64,000 bases of DNA from Chytriomyces cf. hyalinus JEL632 (Eukaryota; Chytridiomycota; Chytridiomycetes; Chytridiales; Chytriomycetaceae): NCBI GenBank assembly GCA_025435555.1, contig JAIWWG010000063.1, positions 1 through 64,000 of the forward strand. The letters are read 5' to 3'. The notes below the pieces were generated by a model that did no database searches, had not been told where the DNA came from, and saw only the letters and a list, made by a program, of their open reading frames with translations. How positions within the stretch are numbered: the first letter of the stretch is position 1; each line of letters opens with the position of its first letter. Shown piece by piece: positions 23,993 to 32,692 of the stretch. The position numbers and the translations under genes are program-made.

Positions 23993-26141
23993 CTAATGCT
24001 TCGCAGCATCCAGCGCCCTCTGCATCGCCCCAAACTTTTTCCCTTCTTCAGATCCTTCAGCAAGATTCACAAAAGTAAAGAAAAAGAACCCAGCAACAAA
24101 CTGCGCAAGCACAAACAAGAACGCGTACTCTTTCCTCGGCGCAGTATCAAAAATGATTCCAACAACAAGGGGTCCCACCCACGACGCTCCTTTATCCGTG
24201 ATTTGGTACAATGAAAAGAATTCAGACTCGAACCCGGGTGGAAGCAGTTGCGAAAACATGGAGCGGCAGGTGCTCTGTGTCGCGCCGAGGAGCAGGCCAA
24301 TGACTCCTCCGAAAATGTAGATTTCAATCTTATGTTTATATCCCACTGTGGATCCTGGGATCAGCGCAAAGCATCCCCACAGAGGAACAATGGAGAACAG
24401 TGTGACTTGCATCAACAGAATCGTTTTGGTTTGGAGACCAAAGTACCTTTGGGCCTTGTTCCAGAGGTATGCACCAACAAAGGCGAGCGAGTACACCTCG
24501 GCAGACAGAATCAGAACATTGACCGTCGTGAATCCGAGTTGTGACTGGGCCCATAGAACTGCAACGGATGTCACGGTAGTGAACGCGTCAGAGAACATGA
24601 ACCATCCAAGCAGGAATGTAAACAAGTTTCGAAGCTGCCTCGCTTTGCGAAAAGCACTAAAGACTGAGGAATTTGAATAAAGAGTTTTGTAAATAATCAC
24701 TCTTTCCAAACTAGATCGATAAGAAGCCGAAACTCACCCTTCTTGACAGAGAAAAAGACAATGCTTTCATTCCCAGGGACAGGTGGACCCGGTCTCTCCT
24801 TGAGATACTTGTATACAACGGCAACACCAACAAGCCACAACAATCCAGCAACCGCAACTCCAATCTGCAACGGATACGTGGATGGGAATCCAGCTGGAAT
24901 CGGGAACCCAATACCCAACCCCGCCATGACGACGAGAATAAAGAGTGCACCAGTGTACATGGAAACGAACGCTTTGGAAGAAATCTCGTTTGTGATCACA
25001 TCCAGCTTTTTGTGGAGAGATTCTTTGCTGGCGTCTGGTGCGGCTAAAGCTTCTTTAAAGAGGGGATGGTTTCTAGCCAATGGCGGTACTTTTGATACGA
25101 GAATGGCAATGTTAGCATGTGCATACAGTACAAACGTGTCCAGGCCTTGTCAGATACTTACAGTACGAGTGCACAAAGACCCAAGTTCCTCCCAGCAGGA
25201 TTCCCAGCAGCACGGTAATGACCGAGGTGAAGAGAAATTTGTCTGGGCGAAACAAGAAAAAAATGAGTGCCACATAAAATTTTCAGGATGAGGTTGGGAG
25301 ACAGACCGTAGCTCGTTGCGATGGGGTACATCAGCGCAACAATGGCACCGGCAGTCGAGAAGCCCATCAGAAACTTCTTTCTCCAAGCTGATGTGATATT
25401 GATGGATGCAGAGATGCAGATATAGAGCAGAGTCAGCGCACTTGGGGCGTTCGTTCAAGAGAACAACACAAACCAAACCTCCGTGGTCTGCAATAGACCC
25501 GATCCCAATCAGCATCATCAACTGCACAATCGTGGCAGTCACTGTTCCGTAAAAGTAAAAGGACGATGTGCCAATGTAAGTGTCTCCAAGCTTCACAACG
25601 CAGTCGTAGCCAGAAGCTGTTGTGTTGCACGGCACAGAATGGTTTGCTGGTGAAGAAAGAGAATGAATGCTTCAGCGATAAGTGTGTGTGTATGGGTTCG
25701 GACAAAGCCGATATACTCACCAGCTTCGAAACCAGCGCCAGCGCTCATGCCTTGGCAGATGAGCGGGATGAAGAAGGCGAAGCTGAATCTGCATTCGGGG
25801 GTTTCAGTGCGTATGAATGGGTGTAGGACATGGGTGGACGTACGAGAGGGGATCGCAGGCAAAGCCAAAGAAGTACCAGGCCTGTTGAGAGAGGGAATTA
25901 CAAAGAAGAGAGAAAAGAAGACGTTAAGACAAAGAGCAGCAGTTGGAATGAATCACACAGCACACAGACCCGCAGTTCAGTGACAGTGACTGGACTGCTG
26001 TCAATGTCTTCAAACTCGTGCAAGAGAGCATCATCATCATCAGTGTGGTCGTGGATAAGACCCTTCTCGATGGAAGTGAAGGTATCGAGGGGGAGTGTAG
26101 TTGTTGTCGTTGTAGGTTGTTCAGCAGAAGTAGCAGCAGTC

Positions 26142-26143
<2 letters not shown>
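23993..26143 (-). CDS. ATG22-like vacuolar amino-acid exporter (MFS fold)
   Basis: ATG22 releases amino acids from the vacuole after autophagic breakdown. The start at 26143 gives MTAATSAEQPTTTTTTLPLD and an acidic soluble head, then an exon with AWYFFGFACDPL and FSFAFFIPLICQ, the family's first transmembrane signature. A luminal loop with CNTTASGYDC follows, then VTATIVQLMMLIGIGSIADHG, KKFLMGFSTAGAIVALMYPI, a helix-rich middle (LQIGVAVAGLLWLVGVAVVY), RNLFTFLLGWFMFSDAFTT, FGGVIGLLLGATQSTCRSMF and YQITDKGASWVGPLVVGIIF. It ends RALDAAKH. About twelve membrane helices are expected. A TGTC microsatellite lies directly upstream of the start codon. Many introns of 50-100 bases. Confidence 0.9.

Positions 26144-26145
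<2 letters not shown>

Positions 26146-26171
<26 letters not shown>
26146..26171. repeat. TGTC microsatellite before the ATG22-like start
   Basis: About six and a half TGTC units begin three bases upstream of the minus-strand ATG at 26143, so they form the immediate 5' leader of the ATG22-like gene (GACA repeats in the mRNA). Confidence 0.9.
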
Positions 26172-26172
<1 letters not shown>

Positions 26173-26369
26173 TTCTTTTTTTTTTATTTTTATTTTCCCC
26201 ATTTATTTTCATTTTATAGTTTATGAAATTGAGATTGAGATTTTAAATCTGTTTGAAATACTATTTAATAATTGTTTTAATCAAAGCTGCTTTCAAAAAA
26301 AGCCACGCTTGCATTTTTGCATTTTTGCATTTTTGGAATGCCACGCACGCACGTCCAATTGAATTGTCA

Positions 26370-26403
26370 GTTTGTTTGTTTGTTTGTTTGTTTGTTTGTT
26401 TGT
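26370..26403. repeat. GTTT microsatellite
   Basis: Eight or so GTTT units, a few dozen bases after a threefold TTTTGCAT-like repeat (26310-26335). Both lie in the gap between the ATG22-like gene and an oxidoreductase relic. Confidence 0.9.
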
Positions 26404-26429
26404 TATTGTTGTTGATGCCATCCATCAGA

Positions 26430-26700
26430 TCAGATCAGCTCCAGATCAGGCTCAGATCCAGACAGACAGTCACTGCTGCAAAAGGACCCAACATGCCCAA
26501 ACGCTTCACGCCCAGCATCCCGCACAACTTCTACAAGCGCCTGGCTGGGTGAATATAAATAGATAGTCTCCAGCATATCTCCCAGAGTTGCCCGCATCTG
26601 CATAAACGCAATAGCCATGTGAATCACGGTCGACGCTTGCTCCCCCAATCATGTGTGCCCCAACCAGCCGCAAAATCACTCTTTCGAAAACATAAGGGCG
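26430..26700 (-). pseudogene. Relic of a pyridine-nucleotide-disulphide oxidoreductase (dimerisation domain)
   Basis: The minus strand reads RVILRLVGAHMIG and then, one frame over, EQASTVIHMAIAFMQMRATL and SPSQALVEVVRDAGREAFG. This is the typical end of a glutathione/mercuric-reductase-type flavoprotein (vlGaHmiG..A.e.i...a.a......l......hPt..E.v....d). The frame break falls in a run of five G bases around 26650. No FAD- or NAD-binding parts exist upstream, where the peroxygenase gene ends, so only about 65 residues remain. I regard it as a dead fragment. No functional product is expected. Confidence 0.6.
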
Positions 26701-26906
26701 TTATCTGAATCCTGCCACGCGCCAACGGCATCTCTCTGCTGCTTTAAGTTTGTCCTTCTCAATCGCTGCACCAACGACAATCACGTCAAAATGTCTGCAT
26801 TCTCTTTTTTCAAAAAATACAAAATCCGAACAAAAGGGGAGAAAACCAATGTAATTTGTCCAGTCAAGAAAAAAACTACCAAAACAAAATTCAACAAAAA
26901 GTCCAA

Positions 26907-28579
26907 CTATTCCTCCTTGCGCACAGCCACCAACTGTGTCGAAGTAAGATGCGTCAAATACGGACTATCCCCATCCTTGCTTGGATTATTAATCTTTTTC
27001 AAGTAAATACTGTCAAACTCGGGTGTACGCGTTCCATCCCCATTCACGATCCGAATCAACCGATACACAGCCGGATCACGTCCAAAAAAGCTCGTCTTGC
27101 GCAAGAAAATGTTTGCATTCTCTGTCGGCTCTGCAACAAATTTCCCCCAAAAGTCACTCAACTCGATCGTCAAATGTCGTTTTTCCGTGCCGAGTTTCAT
27201 GACGGGGTTGAACCGGCCAATCCCCGAGTCACTGTCAAACGTCATTTTATAGTTTGTAGCCACGAACCGTGTCTGTGCGTACAAATCGCGTCCCTTTTTT
27301 GTATCATCCCACCCCCAGATCTTTTCCTGATACACGGGGAGGTAATAAGCGTTTTCAGAGTCGATCCAAGTTCCATTCGCCATTGAAATGCATTCATCTG
27401 CGCTTGGGTTCCCACACGTGTACCAAAGTCCGTGCCATTGTTTTGGAACCCTTGAATCCATGTTGGTTTCGTTTCCGATAATCATGTGCTTGTCAATTTC
27501 ATTGCTGGGAACTTGTATGAGTTGGAATTCGCGCGGATCGGCGGGGAGTTTGTGGAATGGTTGCAACGGGTTTTTACTGTTGATTGGGTTGTTGAACCAG
27601 TATATCCATTCCCACTGTTGCAATGTATGGAGTTTTGAGGAGAGAGACTTGGTGTATTGAATGGGGGAAACTCACCTTTGCCATGATTGGAACAATTCGC
27701 GTGTCGAGAATGCCGTTGAACGCAGACACGAGACTGTCTGGACGCATGTAATCAACAGGAATTCTCTCTTCGCCCAGAAACGCTCGTGCATCTTGAATCG
27801 AAATCTTGCCGTTTCCTGGGAATTCCAAAAAAAAAAAAAAAAAAAAAAAAAAAATTAAAGTGATCGACTTTGAACCTTAAAAATGATTCAACTCACGCCC
27901 AAACACATTCACAATCAGATACGTCTCAATACAACAACTAAGCACCTGCCCACCCCAAAACGTCAAATCAGGATTATGTTCAAGCGAGTGGTTGAAGCGT
28001 GTCAACCGATGCTTGACCAAATCAGCAACCGTCAGTGACTCCCCATCCGCCGATGCATTCATGAGCGCATGGATGTATTCGGGTTCTGGATAGGAACTGG
28101 ATCCAAAGAATGTGTCTCGCCGTGTGAAACTGACATCGTGTTCGGCGGATTCATTGTCATGAAAGGATAGGTCTTCGAGGTTGATGACATCTTCTTGATC
28201 AACCTCCTGATTGCAAACAGAAGAGAGAAATACACAAATCAGAGAAGATGGCCCCCAACAACAGACATAGAAATGGTGAATGTACATTGCCGCTGCTGCT
28301 TCCGTCCTTCTTCGTTGCCGCAAACAGAGCATTGATCTTTGCACTCGCATCCACGTTAAACACCGTTTCAACGGCACTTTTCAGCATTTGTGCAGTGATG
28401 CGGCGTCCATCGCGGGGGAGTGCTCCGCTGTTGGCGAGTGCATTCAATGCGGGACATGGGCCGCGGGAGTCTGTCGGCGAAGCTGCAATGTGTTCAAGGA
28501 TGGGTTGTGGTCGAGCGGAAATTTGAACTGTTGTTTGGAAGGTGATGGGGGTTTTGTTAGAAGGGGCGTTGATGGGCAT
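26907..28579 (-). CDS. Heme-thiolate peroxygenase (chloroperoxidase family) fused to an unnamed C-terminal domain
   Basis: Unspecific peroxygenases and chloroperoxidase use a cysteine-ligated haem and H2O2 to oxygenate lipids and aromatics. The protein from ATG 28579 (MPINAPSNKTPITFQ) has SRGPCPALNALANSGALPRD, in which the PCP cysteine is the haem ligand. After an intron comes SAEHDVSFTRRDTFF with the catalytic-region EHD motif, then VKHRLTRFNHSLEHNPDLTF and GEERIPVDYMRPDSL, completing the family fold. Instead of ending there, an exon from about 27615 adds some 230 residues: WEWIYWFNNPINSKN, DSRVPKQWHGLWYTCGNPSA, CISMANGTWIDSENAYYLPV, RLIRIVNGDGTRTPE, ending LVAVRKEE at 26907. I cannot name this extension. 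No signal peptide is seen, so it is probably intracellular. The true start may be 28637, see the decamer repeat. Confidence 0.83.
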
Positions 28580-28603
28580 TGGGGGGCATTGGGGGGCATT
28601 GGG
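28574..28603. repeat. Three perfect copies of a 10-base unit at the peroxygenase 5' end
   Basis: GGGCATTGGG is repeated exactly three times (28574-28583, 28584-28593, 28594-28603). Read on the minus strand each copy carries an ATG, and each is in a different frame because the unit is not a multiple of three. The ATG of the first copy (28579) opens the peroxygenase frame. A stronger-looking ATG at 28637 (context CAAAAAATGACC) lies upstream in a frame that would join the peroxygenase with one unit fewer. Confidence 0.9.
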
Positions 28604-28879
28604 GTGCCGTGGAAAACGTGCCTGTGACTTCGGTCATTTTTTGGATTTGTTGAACCCCACTCTAAAATTACAAGTCCAACTCCCCACCTTCCAACGTAAT
28701 CGGACATCAAAAAGGCAAGTTTTAGATTCACATCACCTTTTTATTTAAAGCGACTGGGGGGGAGGGGAAGCCAAACGGGCAAGTCTACTGCATGCGAACC
28801 TCTTTGCACAACCAAACCCACCAGCATATATCACATTCAAACAAAAAAGAAAAACTCTACAGTGCGTGTGGAAACCACT

Positions 28880-31418
28880 CTACTCGTTACAAAGAGGATC
28901 CTGCTCAGGCAAGTACTCATTTCCATAAGCACCACCCATCGTAGCATGCTCCATACAAGTCAACGCAGCATCCGGCAAACATCTCTCAACATCTCCCGAG
29001 TTCATGAACCAAGCCGGGAACGGCATCTGGTACTTAGGGTTGAACTGCACCATAAAGAACAAAATCAACAACATGACACCGGTTCCAGAGTCAAAAGCGG
29101 CAGACATGACGTATGCGTATTTCTTCCACCAAGTGTGACGGTATTTCTTGACAAAGTAGTTTACAATGACGGAGATTGCCAATGGAGTGATCATGTCGGA
29201 ACGACGGGCACCAGCGTATGCGGGGAAGATGAAGATCAAAGGGATGTTGACCAAGTGCCAGAAAGAGTCTGGTTGCATTTTGTGCAAGTACCATGGAATG
29301 ATGGGGAGAACTGCACCGACAGCGAATCCAATCAATGTCTTAAAGTAAGGAGACTCGGGTCCAAAGAAACGGGCTGGGGCAATCGCTCCCCAAATGGCTC
29401 CGGCAGACAAGAAGGTGTTGTAGTTGTTGGAAGACCATCCGGAAGCTGGGTCTTCAGCCTGAACCTGCATCAACCATTGGAATCCAGCTGGGAATTCTGG
29501 GGAGACTGGTTTGGTAGCCTTTCCGAAGGATTCGTAAATGGCAGCGGCGGTACCAGTGGAGACAACGGATCCAAGAACGGTGGAAACCAACTGGGCCATG
29601 AACATGACTCTGGGTGGGACCTTGAGGTAGTGTCCGAGCTTCATGTCAGCAACCAAAAAGAGACCCTGGTACATTGCCATGTAGGAGAAGGTCTTGAAAG
29701 CCATGACAGCAGAGATACGACCTGGGAGCAACAGTCCAATCAAGAACTCGGACATGACGTTCAAACCAATCTGTTGACCAGAAATGGCTTGAATGGTACC
29801 GATGGGGATGATGGAGACCAAAGCAAGCAACATGGCCAAGATGGTACCCCACCATGGCAAGTCGAAACCACCCCACTGGCAGACAACAATGGCAATGACA
29901 GTGTTGACGGCAAGAAGAGCCATGAACCACCAGTCGGGGACTTCTGGGTAAGCATCCATGAGGGTAGCGTGAATGTCATTTCTGTCCAAGTCCTTCAATG
30001 TAGCACGGAAACGGTGCCAAATGTCCTTTCCGTACCACAAACCAACGTGAACCAACGCAGCAATAAACACAATAAAAGAGTTGGCGTACTCCATGGCAAA
30101 GTAGGTGGTGATCAAGATTGGCTTGTTGGCATCGTAAAAGGTTTGGTTGAGAATGAGGGAGTTGTGGTCGTCTGGGGAGCGGATGACAAACTTGGTGTTA
30201 CGAATACGCACTCCGTCTTTGTTGAAGGTGGATGGAGCGTTCAAGGTGAAACCGTACTCGGAGCTAGCACCGATGGACTGGTCCTTGTAGAAGGCTTCCG
30301 TGTACCAGAGGATGGGGACAACAACCCACAAGAAGAGCCAGAGACCCATAAACTGGTTCATCATGGCCCAGAGAGGAGTGGTGATTGGGGCGTAAACGTT
30401 GCAAAGGGACCAGTCAAAGGTGAAGGAGAGAAGACCGACACCACCACCGTAGGATCCAGATCCGAGGAGGAGAGCCATTTTGTTGTCCTTCTTGTTGTTG
30501 GTGAACCAGCAAATGACGGAAAGGGCACCGATCATGGGCATGACGTAACTTGGCAGCAACTGGTAGAAGAACATGGCGGAGGAAACGAGCCAGAAGAACT
30601 TGTAACGGGTCATTGGGTAGCGGTTGCCCTGACCATCATCAGTTCCGTGGAGAGAGTTCAACATGGCAATGGTGGCCAAGTTGGATGGCCACAACATGGC
30701 AGCTGGGCGGACGAGGTAACGACGGGTAAGACCTGTAAAATGGGGAAATGGTAGTCAGCATTTTGCCGATGTATAGCGTATTCGCAATTCAGTCTCACCA
30801 GCGAAACCGTAACCGAAGCACTGGGTAACGATGGCAAAAGCGAAACCACTGAGCAATGACAAGTCGGTCTGGTAGAGCTGGTACTTTTGGCCAACAATGT
30901 TGTACAGAGCGTAAGGTGGGGAAGCCATGCAGGAAGTCATGACGTAGATCAACGCGTGCTCCTTGTAGTTAAACTTTCCCGGATTCAAAATCCCTTGAGG
31001 CAGAGCCTTGGCCATGATGAGACCGCATGGGTAGGCAATCAGCACCGTCACGAAGGGAGTCACAGCAAAGTAGTTGGAACGGAAGGTGAAGATGGTGTTG
31101 GCGGCACAGATCAGGATACCAAAGGTGATACCGAGGAACCAGACACGGAAGGTGTTGGCTGGCAGGGTAGGGTCGTCGGTACGTGGGACGACAGCGTCAC
31201 TGTTGAGAGTCAAGAGTAAGGGGGGTAAATGAGTAAAAAGGGGTTAATAGAAATGGAACAAGAGCAAGGGGGTGGGTGACATACATGATGTCATAGATCT
31301 CATCGACGTAGTCGTCGTCGTTGTCCTGAGCAATGGCCTGCAGCTTCTCCTCAGTGACAAACTGAGGCTCGTCTGCCTTGTCGCCAGGCTTCTGATGCGC
31401 GTGTTCATAGTCAGCCAT
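28880..31418 (-). CDS. OPT-family oligopeptide transporter
   Basis: OPT proteins are proton-coupled plasma-membrane importers of small peptides, glutathione or metal chelates. The start at 31418 gives MADYEHAHQKPGDKADEPQF and an acidic head (DNDDDYVDEIYD). An exon then holds NTFRVWFLGITFGILICAAN and YPCGLIMAKALPQ. The very large last exon contains RRYLVRPAAMLWPSNLATIA, SYGGGVGLLSFTFDW, YFAMEYANSFIVFIAALVHV, GTIQAISGQQIGLNVMSEFL, KLGHYLKVPPRVMFMAQLVS, GFAVGAVLPIIPWYLHK and PAYAGARRSDMITPLAISV. It ends EQDPLCNE. About 14-16 helices are expected. NPG-like (GILNPGKFNYKEHALI), QxxG and other family marks are intact. Only two short introns near the 5' end, unusually few for this window. Codon use seems more biased than in neighbours, fitting strong expression. 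Confidence 0.95.
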
Positions 31419-31982
31419 GTTTTGTGAGTTTGCTGGGAAAGTGACTTTGGCGGGGATCGATCCTTTTGTACCCAGAATGGGAAAATGGGGTGGCGCATTG
31501 GCGCAGCTTTTTAAATATCCTTAAAAAGTTTTTTTTTATTTTTCAATCCAAAGTGGCCCAATTTGGGGGGGAGGAGGTGGCGAAGTGGGATTGAGTGAGT
31601 GGATTGAGTATCATATAATGAAGAGTGTTTAAGTGGCTGATGAAGAGTGTTTGAGTATCTAATGTAGAGTGTTTAAGTGCGGGGGGAGGGTCCATTGATG
31701 CGGGAGGGAGTCATGGCATGGCATGCACTGGTGAGTCAAGTCATCTGTAAAATTGTATTTGTAAAAATTGGAAACTGTTTCACACAAGCCTGTCTTTCAA
31801 GCCCCATACAAAAATTTATTCCCATTTGATTATTTTGACCCAGTTTTCTCCCAATTTGTGTTATCCACTTTTTGTCTCTATTTATCTTCTTTCTTCTTCT
31901 TTCTTCTTCTTTCTTCTATTTCCTTCCATGCATCTTCTTCTTCTTCCTTCTTTATTTATCTTCTTTTATTCTTTTATTTTTC
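31419..31982. other. Intergenic region with short direct repeats and pyrimidine tracts
   Basis: Upstream of the OPT gene. It contains a GAGTGTTTAAGTG / GAGTGTTTGAGTA phrase repeated three times (about 31621-31680), G-rich runs (31565-31580, 31679-31690) and a TTCTTCTTTC pyrimidine tract (about 31885-31960). No protein-like frame was found. The 5' half probably holds the OPT promoter; the 3' part is the CFAP141 3' region. Confidence 0.6.
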
Positions 31983-32455
31983 TCAATAATTGTCTTCGTA
32001 AAACGCCAACTTTCGCTGCGACAGTTCCGTCTTGTACGCCTTTACATCCTGCTCAAGAAGCTCGGCCATGTCACGTCTGCGAAGAACCTGTTTTCCATCC
32101 AGTTCAGCACCAACCCAACCCAACCCAACCATTATATTCTCTCACCAGAAGCTCATGGTTCGCCATCTCAATTTCGGAAGTTGCGCTGCCCAGCCACGTG
32201 GTGTCACCTCAGCCACACTTTCAAAAACCAACACCAACAACTAGAATAATAATAATAATACCTCTCCTTAATCTTCTTGAGCTCGCTTTTGATGGACACA
32301 GCAACGGCATTGTCCTGCCAGTTGCTTACAAACTGAACAACGCGGTTACGGTTGATGATATCGCGTTGGTGTTGCAGCCTGTTCTCCTCTTTCACTCGCT
32401 GGTTGTACTTGATCTCGGCTTGTAGAGACACTTGGCTCTTCTTTGCCGGTTCCAT
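31983..32455 (-). CDS. CFAP141: CFAP141 (C1orf189)-like axonemal protein
   Basis: Human CFAP141 is a small microtubule inner protein of motile cilia. The minus-strand start at 32455 gives MEPAKKSQVSLQAEIKYNQR, then HQRDIINRNRVVQFVSNWQD and SIKSELKKIKER. Two further exons, spliced at GTATTA...CAG and GTGAGA...ACAG, add SATSEIEMANHELL and VLRRRDMAELLEQDVKAYKT, ending ELSQRKLAFYEDNY. The last block aligns with the human C-terminus (L-LFEKEHQQYQQEL then GKAFYVERF) in length and position. The whole protein is helical, about 110 residues. The second intron contains GGTTGGGTT-type repeats. A cilium protein in a fungus implies a flagellated stage. Confidence 0.72.
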
Positions 32456-32692
32456 CGATTTTGTTTGCGGGATGGGTTATTGTTTGAGGTTTGTTCCCAA
32501 AGATTTACATGAACAGCAAAGTAGGTGTAGCCAAGCCATCTTATTGCAACCACAACATCAAAATAAAAAATGATTGACTCTTGACAAAGAAACAACATCG
32601 ATCAAAACAAGAAATGCATCCCCCAACTCACTCACTCATCCCACTCATTCCACCCACCACACTTCAACACAAACAATTAAACACTTCAAAAA

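Noticed and set aside
28862-30754. 630-codon plus-strand open frame
   Set aside because: It lies fully antisense to the OPT transporter exon. Its product is His/Gly/Val-rich without any domain, and the long opening follows from the transporter's biased codon use.
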